A stretch of DNA of 64,000 nt from Lactococcus fujiensis JCM 16395 (GTDB lineage: Bacteria; Bacillota; Bacilli; Lactobacillales; Streptococcaceae), in contig NZ_JXJU01000001.1 in the NCBI RefSeq assembly GCF_002441655.1, positions 1-64,000 of the forward strand, given 5' to 3'. The first letter of the stretch is position 1. Every line of letters starts with the position of its first letter. The position numbers and the translations under genes were made by a program. The notes beneath the pieces are model-generated. The model was not told the DNA's origin and ran no database searches. It saw only the letters and a list, made by a program, of their open reading frames with translations. Of this stretch, positions 35,543 to 45,370 are shown one piece after another.

Positions 35543-37774
35543 ATGATAAAAGCAAATTATACATGGAATGTTAATGATACTGACCTTCCAGAAGAATTTT
35601 TAAAAACAGTAAAAAAGTATCAGCTAGATTCAGTTGCGAGTCAAATTTTGTGGCAAAGGGGCATTCATTCAGGAACTGAAATAGAAAAATTTTTAAACCC
35701 TAATTTAGAAAACTTACACGACCCCTATTTATTGCACGATATGGATAAGGCAGTCTCACGAATATTGCATGCCATTGAAAACGGCGAAAATATTTTGATT
35801 TACGGAGATTACGATGCTGATGGTATGACGGCTAGTTCAGTTATGAAAACAGCATTAGATGAACTTGGAGCAGAAGTTCAAGTTTACCTTCCCAATCGGT
35901 TTACAGATGGCTACGGCCCGAATCTGGAAGTTTACAAATATTTCATTGAAAATGAAAGCATAGATTTAATCATTACCGTGGATAATGGAGTAGCAGGTTA
36001 TGATGCCGTTGAATTTGCACAAAATAATGGAGTCGACGTTATCATTACTGACCACCACAGCATGCCATCAATATTACCTCCTGCTTTTGCCATTGTTCAC
36101 CCAGAACATCCAGATAGTGTTTATCCCTTCAAGTATTTAGCAGGCGTAGGAGTTGCTTTCAAAGTGGCTTGTGCTTTATTGGAATATATTCCATCGGAAA
36201 TGTTAGATTTGGTTGCCATTGGAACGATTGCTGATATGGTTTCCTTGACGGATGAAAATCGAACCTTAGTTTCTTTTGGACTAAAAATTTTAGCGAATAC
36301 CGAACGAGCGGGACTGCAAGAACTCATGCGGATAGCAGGTTGTGATTTTGATAACGTCAATGAAGATACAGTCGGTTTCCAAATTGCACCACGATTGAAT
36401 GCCCTTGGCAGGCTAGACGACCCTAACCCTGCAGTTGAATTATTAACAGGATGGGACGAAGATGAGGCTAGTCAGATTGCCCAAATGATAGAGGATAAAA
36501 ATACTGAACGCAAAGCCATTGTGGATAAAATTTACAATGAAGCCTTGATGATGTTAACAGATGAACCAGTTCAGATACTTTACCATGAAGGTTGGCACAA
36601 AGGTGTATTAGGAATCGTGGCTGGTCGATTGTTGGAAAAAGTTCACAAGCCTGTTATCATGTTAGCTTTAGAAGATAACATTTTAAGAGGATCGGCACGC
36701 TCGATTGAATCCTACGATATTTTTAAAGCGCTTGACTCACACCGTGAATTATTTATTGCATTTGGGGGACACAAGCAGGCTGCAGGAATGACCTTGGCGC
36801 TTGAAAATGTAGAAGCTGTTAAAAAGGCATTGATTGATTATATTTCCGAAAATAATTTAGATATAAATCAAAAAAATAGTCTAGTTTTGACAAAGGCAGT
36901 TCAACTTTCGGACTTGTCATTGATGACAATCGAGGGGTTAAGAAAAGTGGGACCTTTTGGAATGGACAATCCGAAGCCGAAATTCTTAGTTCGAGACTTT
37001 GAGGTTGTTCAAAGTCGGAGTATGGGTAAAGATAATAGCCATTTAAAATTAAGATTAATGCAAGGTAAAACAACACTTGATGCCGTCTTTTTCGGTCATG
37101 GTGAAGAGCAACTTGAATTTGAACAAGCAGAAACCTCTCTAGCAGTTACGCTGTCATCAAATACATGGAATGGCAATACCAGTCTGCAATTAATGATTGA
37201 AGATGCTCAAGCCGAAGGTGTTGAATTGATTGATGTCAGAAGTCATCAAATAAAATTCCCAGAAAACGCAACAGTTTTTGCAAATAATACAATAAAAAAT
37301 GATATAATAGAAGAAGTGCTTATTTTGGCAGAAATGCCAACAACGGATGAAGGTTTGTCAGCACTGACTAATGCAATTTCAGCTCCAAATGTTCAATTGA
37401 TTTATTTCCAAAATAGGGTCGATAAAGCTTATTATTTAACTGGATTTGGAACACGAGAACAATTTGCAAAATTGTATAAAGCCATTTATCAATTTCCTGA
37501 ATTTGATATTCGTTTTAAGTTAAAATCACTGGCAGATTATTTAAAAATCCCTGAGATTTTGCTCGTTAAAATGATCCAGGTTTTCCAAGAATTGAATTTT
37601 GTCGAAATAAACGATGGCCTTATGAAAGTCAATAAACATGCAGCTAAACACGAAATTTCTGAAAGTCAAATATATCAGGAACTAAAAAAACTTGTAAAAG
37701 CTCAAGAAATGTTTGCGCTCGCACCCGTAAAAGAAATTTACCATACTTTAAAAAAAGGAGAAGTCGAAATCTGA
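35543..37774 (+). CDS. recJ: Single-stranded-DNA-specific exonuclease RecJ
   Basis: 5'-3' ssDNA exonuclease for recombination and mismatch repair. The 743-residue protein has the DHH core YGDYDADGMTASSV near residues 88-101, VDNGVAGYDA and TDHHSMP near 160, IGTIADMVSL, and the DHHA1 end LRGSARSIESYDIFKAL plus AFGGHKQAAGMTL. The C-terminal 200 residues form the extra RecJ domain of Firmicutes. It is followed 45 bp later by apt, a linkage also known from streptococci. Confidence 0.96.
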   Translation: MIKANYTWNVNDTDLPEEFLKTVKKYQLDSVASQILWQRGIHSGTEIEKFLNPNLENLHDPYLLHDMDKAVSRILHAIENGENILIYGDYDADGMTASSVMKTALDELGAEVQVYLPNRFTDGYGPNLEVYKYFIENESIDLIITVDNGVAGYDAVEFAQNNGVDVIITDHHSMPSILPPAFAIVHPEHPDSVYPFKYLAGVGVAFKVACALLEYIPSEMLDLVAIGTIADMVSLTDENRTLVSFGLKILANTERAGLQELMRIAGCDFDNVNEDTVGFQIAPRLNALGRLDDPNPAVELLTGWDEDEASQIAQMIEDKNTERKAIVDKIYNEALMMLTDEPVQILYHEGWHKGVLGIVAGRLLEKVHKPVIMLALEDNILRGSARSIESYDIFKALDSHRELFIAFGGHKQAAGMTLALENVEAVKKALIDYISENNLDINQKNSLVLTKAVQLSDLSLMTIEGLRKVGPFGMDNPKPKFLVRDFEVVQSRSMGKDNSHLKLRLMQGKTTLDAVFFGHGEEQLEFEQAETSLAVTLSSNTWNGNTSLQLMIEDAQAEGVELIDVRSHQIKFPENATVFANNTIKNDIIEEVLILAEMPTTDEGLSALTNAISAPNVQLIYFQNRVDKAYYLTGFGTREQFAKLYKAIYQFPEFDIRFKLKSLADYLKIPEILLVKMIQVFQELNFVEINDGLMKVNKHAAKHEISESQIYQELKKLVKAQEMFALAPVKEIYHTLKKGEVEI

Positions 37775-37819
37775 CTTGCCTGCCAAATGAGGTGGACAAG
37801 CGTTTGAGACATTAAAACA

Positions 37820-38332
37820 ATGGAACTTAAAGATTATATTGCAACCATTAATGATTACCCTAAAGAAGGAATTGTCTTTCGTGACATTTCTCCATTGATG
37901 GCAGATGGCAATGCTTATAATTATGCTGCAACAGAAATTGTTCAATACGCGCGAGACAAACAAATTGACATGGTCGTAGGTCCAGAAGCGCGCGGATTTA
38001 TCATTGGCTGCCCAGTTGCTTTTGCACTTGGTGTTGGTTTTGCTCCTGTGCGTAAACCAGGTAAATTGCCACGTGAAGTTATCTCTGCTGAATACGAAAA
38101 AGAATATGGAACAGATACATTAACAATGCATGCAGATAGTATTAAGCCAGGCCAACGTGTTTTGATTGTTGATGATTTACTCGCGACAGGTGGTACAGTC
38201 AAGGCTACAATTGAAATGATAGAAAAACTTGGCGGAGTTGTTGTCGGATGTGCATTCTTAATTGAACTTGATGAACTCAAAGGTCGTGAAAAAATTGGTG
38301 ATTACGACTATAAAGTATTAATGCATTACTAA
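37820..38332 (+). CDS. apt: Adenine phosphoribosyltransferase
   Basis: Purine salvage: adenine plus PRPP to AMP. The 170-residue protein is standard size. The PRPP loop is [20 protein letters not shown] near 116-135, and the adenine-site region is [18 protein letters not shown] near 54-71. No good ribosome binding site is visible directly before the ATG (AAAACAATGG), so it may be translated by coupling or from a weak site. It ends before the rpoE promoter. Confidence 0.97.
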   Translation: MELKDYIATINDYPKEGIVFRDISPLMADGNAYNYAATEIVQYARDKQIDMVVGPEARGFIIGCPVAFALGVGFAPVRKPGKLPREVISAEYEKEYGTDTLTMHADSIKPGQRVLIVDDLLATGGTVKATIEMIEKLGGVVVGCAFLIELDELKGREKIGDYDYKVLMHY

Positions 38333-38366
38333 TTGATTAAAAATTATTAAAAAAACACTTTAAAAT

Positions 38367-38416
38367 GTCACTGTGAAGGATTACGTATTGACAGTGACTC
38401 AAAATTGATATAAGAT
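38367..38416 (+). promoter_or_regulatory. rpoE promoter with an inverted repeat over the -35
   Basis: TTGACA (38388-38393), 17-base spacer, TAAGAT (38411-38416). GTCACTGT (38367-38374) and ACAGTGAC (38391-38398) form a perfect 8-bp dyad whose right arm covers the -35. It may be an operator, or the apt terminator without a T-run. Confidence 0.5.
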
Positions 38417-38451
38417 ATTACAATAAGAGAAAACGGAAAGAGAGCTAAAAG

Positions 38452-39012
38452 TTGAAAATTACAGCCTTAGAAGGACAAAAAATCGACGAACTTTCAATGA
38501 TTGAAGTCGCCCATGCTATCTTGGAACAAAATGGGAAAGAATTAACTTTTGCTGAAATTTTGAATGCCGTTCAAGATTACTTAAAAAAATCAGATGATGA
38601 AATCAAATCAAGTATTGCTCGTTTCTATGCAGAAATGAACATTGATGGAAGTTTTATTCCGCTTGGAAACAACGTCTGGGCATTACGTTCATGGTATGCG
38701 ATTGACGAAATTGATGAAGAAGTTATCGCCCTCGATGAACTTGATGATGAGGATGAAAAACCAATCAAAAAACGGAGTAAAGTTAATGCTTTCGGAATCG
38801 AAGATGAAATCGATCCTGAAGATGAAGCAACAGATGCAGATCCTGCAGATGAAATCGTATATGACGATGAAAATCCTGACGACGAAAAAGATGAAGTTGA
38901 AGCATACGATGCTGAACTTAAAGAAGTCGAATTGGATAATGTTGATGATGATGTCGAAATTGAAGTCGAAGATGACGACGAAGACGATGATGAAGTAGAC
39001 GACGAAGACTAA
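38452..39012 (+). CDS. rpoE: RNA polymerase delta subunit
   Basis: Gram-positive accessory subunit that increases RNA polymerase recycling and promoter selectivity. Residues about 1-90 form the HARE-type winged-helix domain (MSMIEVAHAIL-like start, FAEILNAVQDYL, GNNVWALRSWYAIDEIDEE). The rest, about 95-186, is an almost purely Asp/Glu tail, as expected for delta. The TTG start (TTGAAAATTACAGCC) has AAGAGAGC upstream. A terminator follows at 39017-39045. Confidence 0.95.
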   Translation: MKITALEGQKIDELSMIEVAHAILEQNGKELTFAEILNAVQDYLKKSDDEIKSSIARFYAEMNIDGSFIPLGNNVWALRSWYAIDEIDEEVIALDELDDEDEKPIKKRSKVNAFGIEDEIDPEDEATDADPADEIVYDDENPDDEKDEVEAYDAELKEVELDNVDDDVEIEVEDDDEDDDEVDDED

Positions 39013-39016
39013 ATTT

Positions 39017-39045
39017 AAAAAAGTGGGGTCATCGGCCTCACTTTT
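39017..39045 (+). terminator. Terminator after rpoE
   Basis: AAAAGTGGGG and CCTCACTTTT pair with one wobble, with TTTT at the end. Confidence 0.75.
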
Positions 39046-39111
39046 ATGAATATTCCTTTCTGGTTGTAAAATTAAATAAAATTCATTACAATTAGAATGT
39101 AAACGAAGCCA

Positions 39112-39147
39112 TGAGAATTGAATAGTCGGTGACTATTCAAATTTTCA
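39112..39147 (+). promoter_or_regulatory. Strong hairpin in the mltG leader
   Basis: TTGAATAGTC (39118-39127) and GACTATTCAA (39131-39140) form a 10-bp perfect stem with a GGT loop, extendable with mismatches. There is no T-run. It lies downstream of a TACAAT -10 box near 39087 and about 55 bases before the start. Confidence 0.6.
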
Positions 39148-39201
39148 TACTTTACAAATTGAAATCTAGCTCATTACATTCATAATTCAAGGAGAAGAAA
39201 T

Positions 39202-40830
39202 TTGGTTGAAAAAGAAACAACTGAGTTTTCAAGAGAAAGTTTTAAAGAAAAAATCCTTCGTCAGCTTGAAGAAAGCAACGAAGGTAAGGCCCCAGTTGAT
39301 GATTCAATTGAGCGTCTAGACCCGGATAAATTTTCAAGAAAATCTAAGTTAGATAATTTTGCACAGAATTTTTCGACAGAAAAAGTGAATTCTAAGATCA
39401 ATGGAGACCACAAGTCGACAGAGAGTGAATTTACGAGGGATGAAAAAGCCATTCGACATGAATTTTTACATGCTTCGAATGAACCCTATCATTTTGATGT
39501 GCCAAAGCATAATCAGCCTTCAACTGCTGAAGCTGATTCAGAATTTGAAAACAAGGAAGTCACACCTCAACATTTTTCGCGTGGAAACGCAAAAGCTTCA
39601 ACAGTGGATATGACGAAAGAGGATGAAAAAATGGTACAAAAGCCATCGAAATCTTACCGAAAAAATTCTAAACCATCAAAACGTGGAAAAAAGCCAAAAC
39701 AAAAGCAACCTAAGAATACTGCAGGTCGAATCATTGCCGTTATCGTCATCGTTTTGATTTTGGCTGCAGGTGCAACGGGGTGGTATGGCTATAATTTTGT
39801 GAAAACAGGGGTTCAGCCACTGAATCCTAATGATAGTACTGTAAAAGCAGTGAATATTCCAGTTGGGGCCAGTTCTAAACAAATTGGAACCATATTAGAA
39901 AAAAGTGGTATCATTAAAAATGGTATGATTTTCCAATATTATACGAAATTCCAAAATTATACTGGTTTTAAATCGGGTTATTACAACTTATCTCCGAATA
40001 TGAGCTTATCAAGTATTGCCAAAGAATTGGAAGCTGGAGGAACTGAAAAACCGGTCGAACCAATTTTAGGAAAAATTACAATTCCTGAAGGTTTAACCCT
40101 TACCCAGATAGCCAAACAAGTAACGATTAATGCTGCTGTGAAGAATGGTAAAACACCATTTACTGAAGCGGAGTTCATGAAAGTTGTGCAAGATGCGTCA
40201 TTTATTTCCAAAATGAAAAATGCGTACCCCACCTTATTTGCTTCGTTGCCAGAACTGTCAACCGGTGTCAAGTATCAACTCGAGGGCTATCTCTTCCCGG
40301 CTACGTATGAGTATACTAAAAACTCTACTGCAGAGACAGTTGCTACAAGTATGATTCAAGCAATGAATACCCAATTAACGCCTTATTATGCTCAAATGAC
40401 AAAAAGTAACATGACTGTCAATGAGGTTTTGAGCCTTTCCTCCATTGTTGAAAAAGAAGCAAACAATGATGACGGTCGTCGGAATGTGGCAGGGACATTT
40501 AATAATCGTATTGCTGCTGGTATGACTTTGGATTCGAACACCACAATCCTATATGCTGAAGGTAAGCTTGGTACTTCGACAACGCTTAAGCAAGACGCTT
40601 CTGTAAACACTTCACTTAATTCGCCTTACAATACCTACATGTATAAAGGCTATGGACCTGGACCAATTGATTCACCAAGTCTCTCGTCAATTAAAGCTGT
40701 ACTTAATCCGACTAAAAATCAATATTACTATTTTGTTGCGGATGTTACTACAGGTAAGGTTTATTTTGCGAAAACGCTTGAAGAACAAAATGTCAATGTC
40801 CAAAAATATGTCAATAGTAAATTAAAATAA
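39202..40830 (+). CDS. mltG: Endolytic murein transglycosylase MltG
   Basis: Cleaves nascent glycan strands and terminates chain growth in peripheral peptidoglycan synthesis. The 542-residue protein has a charged cytoplasmic N-terminal domain (about 1-172, the extra domain of streptococcal/lactococcal MltG), one helix (about 176-198), a LysM-like domain and the YceG catalytic core with LSLSSIVEKEANNDDGRR (catalytic Glu) and NRIAAGMTLDSNTTILYA, then YNTYMYKGYGPGPIDSP. The TTG start has CAAGGAGA upstream. It lies between rpoE and greA; the mltG-greA pair is conserved in streptococci. Confidence 0.95.
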   Translation: MVEKETTEFSRESFKEKILRQLEESNEGKAPVDDSIERLDPDKFSRKSKLDNFAQNFSTEKVNSKINGDHKSTESEFTRDEKAIRHEFLHASNEPYHFDVPKHNQPSTAEADSEFENKEVTPQHFSRGNAKASTVDMTKEDEKMVQKPSKSYRKNSKPSKRGKKPKQKQPKNTAGRIIAVIVIVLILAAGATGWYGYNFVKTGVQPLNPNDSTVKAVNIPVGASSKQIGTILEKSGIIKNGMIFQYYTKFQNYTGFKSGYYNLSPNMSLSSIAKELEAGGTEKPVEPILGKITIPEGLTLTQIAKQVTINAAVKNGKTPFTEAEFMKVVQDASFISKMKNAYPTLFASLPELSTGVKYQLEGYLFPATYEYTKNSTAETVATSMIQAMNTQLTPYYAQMTKSNMTVNEVLSLSSIVEKEANNDDGRRNVAGTFNNRIAAGMTLDSNTTILYAEGKLGTSTTLKQDASVNTSLNSPYNTYMYKGYGPGPIDSPSLSSIKAVLNPTKNQYYYFVADVTTGKVYFAKTLEEQNVNVQKYVNSKLK

Positions 40831-40871
40831 TAACATTTAAAATTTAATAATTAAAAGGAATAGCAATAAAA

Positions 40872-41345
40872 ATGGTTGAAAAAACATATCAAATGACCGC
40901 AGATGGTCTTGCAAAATTGCAACAAGAACTTGAAAATCTGAAATTGGTAAAACGTCCAGAAGTCATTGACCGTATTAAAGTAGCTCGTGGTTATGGGGAT
41001 CTCTCTGAAAACTCTGAATATGAGGCAGCGAAAGACGAGCAAGCATTCATCGAAGGCCGCATTTCAACAGTTGAAACAATGATTCGTTATGCCGAAATTG
41101 TAGACTCAACTTCCGTTGCGAAAGATGAAGTTTCTCTTGGTAAAACAGTAACTTTCCAAGAATTAGGTGAAAAAGACACAGAAACCTATCAAATTGTTGG
41201 TACAGCTGAAGCGGATCCATTCACAGGTAAAATTTCTAATGAATCACCGATTGCCCGTACCTTAATTGGTCGTAAAGTTGGAGACACCGTTATAATTCCT
41301 TTACCTGTCGGGGAAATGCAAGTTAAAATTCTTGAAGTTGATTAA
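40872..41345 (+). CDS. greA: Transcription elongation factor GreA
   Basis: Stimulates RNA polymerase to cleave backtracked transcripts. The 157-residue protein has an N-terminal coiled coil ([17 protein letters not shown] then [24 protein letters not shown], with the acidic tip residues D and E in GDLSENSEY) and a C-terminal FKBP-like domain ([21 protein letters not shown]). It has AAGGAA before the ATG and ends at a palindromic terminator. Confidence 0.98.
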   Translation: MVEKTYQMTADGLAKLQQELENLKLVKRPEVIDRIKVARGYGDLSENSEYEAAKDEQAFIEGRISTVETMIRYAEIVDSTSVAKDEVSLGKTVTFQELGEKDTETYQIVGTAEADPFTGKISNESPIARTLIGRKVGDTVIIPLPVGEMQVKILEVD

Positions 41346-41353
41346 ACGAAATT

Positions 41354-41378
41354 AAAAGTCTTTAAAGACTTTTTTTTT
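41354..41378 (+). terminator. Terminator after greA
   Basis: AAAAGTCTTTAAAGACTTTT is a perfect 20-bp palindrome with further T. Confidence 0.88.
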
Positions 41379-41502
41379 CATTTTTTTAGCATTTTGGACA
41401 ATTAACCTGGCAACATTTATCAAATCTTGCAGGAAATTTATTTTACTCCCAGAAGCAATGAACATATATTAAGCCCCTATAGCTGTCATTAATAGCTTTT
41501 AT

Positions 41503-41548
41503 TTGTATCTCAAGAAATAAAACGTTAAAATAGTCAATAAAGGTCAAA
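41503..41548 (+). promoter_or_regulatory. ctsR promoter with CtsR box
   Basis: TTGTAT (41503-41508), 17-base spacer, TAAAAT (41526-41531). Directly at and after the -10 lies AGTCAATAAAGGTCAAA (41532-41548), a match to the CtsR heptad repeat GGTCAAA-N3-GGTCAAA with two changes in the first heptad. This indicates autoregulation of ctsR-clpC. Confidence 0.82.
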
Positions 41549-41587
41549 GAAAATTATTAATAATCAAAGTAAAGAAAAGGAGCAAAA

Positions 41588-42034
41588 ATGACAACACCTA
41601 ACACGTCCGATATTATCGAAGCCTATTTGAGAAAGCTCCTCGAAGATGAGCCAGAGATAGAAATTAAAAGAGTCGATTTGGCCAATCAATTTGATGTAGT
41701 ACCTTCACAAATAAATTATGTCATCAAAACACGTTTTACTGCATCAAAAGGGTTTGATGTCGAATCAAAGCGTGGTGGCGGGGGATACATCAGAATTGTG
41801 AAATACCATTACTCTGCACGTCATGAGTTTTTAATTGACCTTTACCAGAAAATGCCTGTGAGTTTATTGCCAAGTGTGGCACATGATATTATTCAATTAA
41901 TGTTTGATGAAAAAGTACTGAGCGAAAGAGAAGGAAATTTATTATTGCTTGTCATCACAGATGAAGCAATTAATCCCTTGCTTAGAAGTCAAATGATGAA
42001 AAAAATTATTCAAAGATTAGATAGGGACGAATAA
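41588..42034 (+). CDS. ctsR: CtsR, repressor of clp stress genes
   Basis: Winged-helix repressor of class III heat-shock genes in Firmicutes. The 148-residue protein has the DNA-binding part SDIIEAYLRKLLED, VDLANQFDVVPSQINYVI and TRFTASKGFDVESKRGGGGYIRI (glycine-rich beta wing, about 60-75), with a helical dimerisation C-terminus. It ends one base before clpC, an operon typical of lactic acid bacteria in which McsA/McsB are missing. CtsR boxes are seen before this operon and before clpP at 59518. Confidence 0.97.
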   Translation: MTTPNTSDIIEAYLRKLLEDEPEIEIKRVDLANQFDVVPSQINYVIKTRFTASKGFDVESKRGGGGYIRIVKYHYSARHEFLIDLYQKMPVSLLPSVAHDIIQLMFDEKVLSEREGNLLLLVITDEAINPLLRSQMMKKIIQRLDRDE

Positions 42035-42035
42035 A

Positions 42036-44486
42036 ATGACGTATTACGATTATGAATTGACAGAGGTAGCTACTCGAATCTTTGAAAAAGCCAAAGACTT
42101 AGCGCACCAATACCGCTTTGCTTTAGTTGAGAGTGGTCACCTGCTGTCAGCTATGACAACAATCCCAGGTTCAATTGCCTATACGATATTAATGAATCAA
42201 AATGTTGATCCAGAAGATATGCTCCTTGATCTTGAAGAAATTACAAGTCAAAATAAAGTTAAAAAAGATAAGATCAAGTTATCACCTCGTGTCGAAGCGA
42301 TTATTGAAGAGGCATATAATATTGCGACCAACAATGGAACTGAGGTTATCGGTTCTGAACACTTGCTCTATTCAATTTTGCAAAATGATCAAGGATCGGC
42401 CAGTCAATTATTGAAATTGCAAAAAATTTCAGTGAAAAATTTACGTGATGATTTGAAAAAACGGACACAAATAAAAGCCCCCAAAAATAAGAAGGCGGTT
42501 ACGCCAATGTCGAAACGAGATTTATCACATTCGGCTGATGGAAATTCGACGACTCCCACGTTAGATACAGTATCAACTAATTTAACTCAATTGGCTCTTG
42601 AAGGCAAACTAGACCCAATGATTGGTCGCGAAAAAGAAATTGAACGTTTGATACATATTCTAAGCCGCCGAACTAAAAATAATCCTGTTTTAGTTGGCGA
42701 ACCAGGTGTTGGTAAAACAGCCATCATTGAGGGACTTGCTGCACGGGTTGCCAACGGGGATGTTCCACTTGGGTTAATAGACAATCGTATCATGTCATTA
42801 AATATGGCCGCGGTTGTTGCAGGTACAAAATTCCGAGGAGAATTTGAGGACCGTTTGACTGCAATTGTTGATGAAGTCAGTCAAGCTCACAACGTCATTG
42901 TTTTTATCGATGAATTACACACGATAGTTGGCGCAGGTGGTGGGATGGACTCTGTCACCGATGCATCAAATATCTTGAAACCAGCGCTCGCACGGGGGAG
43001 TTTCCAATTAATTGGGGCGACAACATACCATGAATATCAAAAATACATTGAAAAAGATGAAGCGCTTGAACGTCGTTTTGCACGAGTAAATGTTGATGAG
43101 CCCAATGAAGAGGATGCAATTGGAATTCTAAGTGGTTTAAAAGAAAAATTTGAAGATTATCATGACGTCGTTTTTTCTAATGATGCAATTATTCAAGCAG
43201 TTAAGTTGAGTATTCGGTATATGCCAAGTAGAAGATTACCTGACAAAGCGATTGACTTGCTAGATGAAGCTGCGGCATCTGTTAAAATTTCATCTAAAAA
43301 TAATCAATCAAAACTCGTTGAACTCGAAAAAAAATACCAAGTTACAGAACAATTGTTAGCTCAATCTATTTCTGAATTAAACGTGGCAAAGGCGCGTGGC
43401 TATGAGACAGAATTAAAAGAAATGGCAACACAGATCAATAAGTTCTCTCTGACAAGTCCTAAAAAGCAAAAGGTCAGTTCTGATGCTGTTGTCAGTGTGG
43501 TCAGTAATTTGACTGGTATTCCTGTTAAACAGATGACAAAAACAGAAAGTGATCGCTTAATCAAATTAGAGGCGGAGTTGCATAAGCGCGTTATTGGCCA
43601 AGAGGAAGCGATTTCAGCTGTCTCACGGTCAATTCGCCGTGCTCGTTCAGGCATCGCTGACGAAAAACGACCAATGGGGTCATTTATGTTTTTAGGGCCA
43701 ACAGGTGTCGGAAAGACTGAACTTGCAAAGGCCTTGGCTGAAAGTGTATTTGGCAGTGAAGAAAATATGATCCGTATTGATATGTCTGAATATATGGAAA
43801 AATTCTCAACCTCACGTTTGATTGGTGCCCCTCCTGGATATGTTGGCTATGATGAAGGTGGTCAACTGACAGAGCGTGTTCGTAACCATCCATACTCTGT
43901 CGTCCTCTTAGATGAAGTTGAAAAAGCACACCCCGATGTTTTCAATATTATGTTGCAAATTCTCGATGATGGTTTTGTGACGGATACAAAAGGCCGGAAA
44001 GTAGATTTCCGAAATACGATTATTATCATGACATCAAACCTAGGTGCAACTGCATTGCGAGATGACAAAACAGTTGGATTTGGTGCAAAATCAGCTCAAA
44101 GCGATTATAAGGCAATGAAATCTCGTATTCTGGAAGAACTTAAGCGCCATTATCGTCCTGAATTCCTGAATCGCATCGATGAAACAATCGTCTTTCATTC
44201 ACTTTCAGCTCAAGAAATTAGAGAAGTTGTTAAAATTATGAGTAAATCTCTCATAAATCGCTTATTTGAGCAGGGCATTGAAGTCAAATTAACGCCAAGC
44301 GCAATTCAGCTCATTTCAGAAATTGGTTTCGATCCCATATATGGGGCTAGACCTTTACGTAAAGCCATTCAACGTGAAATAGAAGATGGTTTAGCCGAAG
44401 AGCTTCTTATGGGGAGAGTTGCTAAAGGAGATGCCGTTACCATTGGTGTTTCTAACAAAAAGATTAAAATTACACATAATATTTGA
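42036..44486 (+). CDS. clpC: Clp protease ATPase subunit ClpC
   Basis: AAA+ unfoldase that works with ClpP, encoded at 58797 in this window. The 816-residue protein has an N-terminal repeat domain (about 1-145), D1 Walker [13 protein letters not shown] near 224-235 with [12 protein letters not shown], a middle coiled-coil region near 420-480, and D2 Walker [18 protein letters not shown] near 557-573 with [15 protein letters not shown]. No ribosome binding site separates it cleanly from ctsR; the AGGGACG at the end of ctsR can serve. It lacks an obvious terminator, and the hpf promoter follows directly. Confidence 0.97.
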   Translation: MTYYDYELTEVATRIFEKAKDLAHQYRFALVESGHLLSAMTTIPGSIAYTILMNQNVDPEDMLLDLEEITSQNKVKKDKIKLSPRVEAIIEEAYNIATNNGTEVIGSEHLLYSILQNDQGSASQLLKLQKISVKNLRDDLKKRTQIKAPKNKKAVTPMSKRDLSHSADGNSTTPTLDTVSTNLTQLALEGKLDPMIGREKEIERLIHILSRRTKNNPVLVGEPGVGKTAIIEGLAARVANGDVPLGLIDNRIMSLNMAAVVAGTKFRGEFEDRLTAIVDEVSQAHNVIVFIDELHTIVGAGGGMDSVTDASNILKPALARGSFQLIGATTYHEYQKYIEKDEALERRFARVNVDEPNEEDAIGILSGLKEKFEDYHDVVFSNDAIIQAVKLSIRYMPSRRLPDKAIDLLDEAAASVKISSKNNQSKLVELEKKYQVTEQLLAQSISELNVAKARGYETELKEMATQINKFSLTSPKKQKVSSDAVVSVVSNLTGIPVKQMTKTESDRLIKLEAELHKRVIGQEEAISAVSRSIRRARSGIADEKRPMGSFMFLGPTGVGKTELAKALAESVFGSEENMIRIDMSEYMEKFSTSRLIGAPPGYVGYDEGGQLTERVRNHPYSVVLLDEVEKAHPDVFNIMLQILDDGFVTDTKGRKVDFRNTIIIMTSNLGATALRDDKTVGFGAKSAQSDYKAMKSRILEELKRHYRPEFLNRIDETIVFHSLSAQEIREVVKIMSKSLINRLFEQGIEVKLTPSAIQLISEIGFDPIYGARPLRKAIQREIEDGLAEELLMGRVAKGDAVTIGVSNKKIKITHNI

Positions 44487-44502
44487 GGTGAAAGCCGTTT
44501 CA

Positions 44503-44511
44503 TGTTATAAT
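44503..44511 (+). promoter_or_regulatory. Extended -10 promoter of hpf
   Basis: TGTTATAAT. The predicted transcript has an unusually long leader of about 200 bases. Confidence 0.65.
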
Positions 44512-44535
44512 TAAATTAGAAATAAAGGAAAGGGC

Positions 44536-44591
44536 GGTTCTAGAAGTGTTAGAATATTACTTGAACAGAACCACTTCAAAGTTCTAAGCAC
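44536..44591 (+). promoter_or_regulatory. hpf leader with mutually exclusive pairings
   Basis: GGTTCT (44536-44541) pairs with AGAACC (44567-44572). GTGTTAGAA (44546-44554) pairs with TTCTAAGCAC (44582-44591) with one bulge. GAAGTG (44543-44548) can pair with CACTTC (44572-44577). These cannot all form together. Confidence 0.45.
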
Positions 44592-44717
44592 AATCAAGTA
44601 AGGTTTATTATTCAACTCGATCAAAATCATTTGCTTCGTAAAAATAAAAAACTGCGACAAAAATTGATAAGAATTAGATAATAATGAGAATATTTCTAGT
44701 CCGCAAAGGTGCATCTT

Positions 44718-45275
44718 ATGATTAAATTTAATATCCGTGGTGAAAACGTTGAGGTTTCTGACGCAATCCGCGCTTACGTTGAAGGAAAAATCGGAAAACT
44801 CGAGAAATACTTCAATGACGGTCATGAAGTGACGGCCTATGTGAATCTAAAAATTTATACGGAGAAGCGAGCAAAGGTAGAAGTTACAATCCCAGCTAAA
44901 AACGTGACGTTACGTGCAGAACATACTTCAGAAGATATGTATGCGTCAATTGACTTCGTGGAAGAAAAACTTGAACGTCAAATTCGCAAATATAAAACTC
45001 GGACGAACCGTCGACCTAGAAACAGCGTTCCAACTGCAAAAGTATTCACTGATGAGTTTGCACCGCTAGATAAAAGTGATGAGGTTGAAGATGCAGGAAT
45101 CACAATTGTACGTACAAAACATGTTGCCTTGAAACCTATGGATGCTGAAGAAGCCGTTTTGCAAATGGAAATGTTAGGTCATGATTTCTACGTCTTTACT
45201 GACTCCGAAACAAATGGTACAAATGTTGTCTACCGCCGTGAAGATGGACGTTTTGGTCTCATTGAAACAAAATAA
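44718..45275 (+). CDS. hpf: Long-form ribosome hibernation promoting factor
   Basis: Binds 30S subunits and dimerises ribosomes into 100S particles in stationary phase. The 185-residue protein has the S30AE domain (MIKFNIRGENVEVSDAIRAY, VEVTIPAKNVTLRAEHTSEDMYASID) and the C-terminal dimerisation domain (VRTKHVALKPMDAEEAVLQM, VVYRREDGRFGLIE). I start it at the ATG 44718 because AAAGGTG six bases upstream is the binding site; the GTG at 44709 lies inside that site. The long leader with alternative pairings suggests post-transcriptional control. Confidence 0.95.
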   Translation: MIKFNIRGENVEVSDAIRAYVEGKIGKLEKYFNDGHEVTAYVNLKIYTEKRAKVEVTIPAKNVTLRAEHTSEDMYASIDFVEEKLERQIRKYKTRTNRRPRNSVPTAKVFTDEFAPLDKSDEVEDAGITIVRTKHVALKPMDAEEAVLQMEMLGHDFYVFTDSETNGTNVVYRREDGRFGLIETK

Positions 45276-45282
45276 AAATAAG

Positions 45283-45310
45283 AAAAACTGGGGGATACCT
45301 CAGTTTTTTT
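45283..45310 (+). terminator. Terminator after hpf
   Basis: AAAACTGGGG and CCTCAGTTTT pair with one wobble and a T-run. Confidence 0.85.
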
Positions 45311-45323
45311 ATCCGGTAAATAT

Positions 45324-45352
45324 TTGACAACTGTAAGCGCTAGCAGTAAAAT
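45324..45352 (+). promoter_or_regulatory. butB promoter with a perfect cre box in the spacer
   Basis: TTGACA (45324-45329), 17-base spacer, TAAAAT (45347-45352). TGTAAGCGCTAGCA (45332-45345) matches the cre consensus TGWNANCGNTNNCA at every defined base. CcpA with HPr(Ser-P) bound there would repress. Confidence 0.85.
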
Positions 45353-45370
45353 ATATTTGTTATCTAATAA

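Noticed and set aside
37302-37312. AAATGATATAAT inside recJ as a promoter.
   Set aside because: No gene starts within 500 bases downstream on that strand and no -35 is visible. AT-rich coding sequence gives such boxes by chance.
42202-42414. Alternative-frame ORFs inside clpC, recJ, pflB, pyc and other large genes, some over 100 codons.
   Set aside because: They lack ribosome binding sites and are covered by strongly conserved proteins in another frame.
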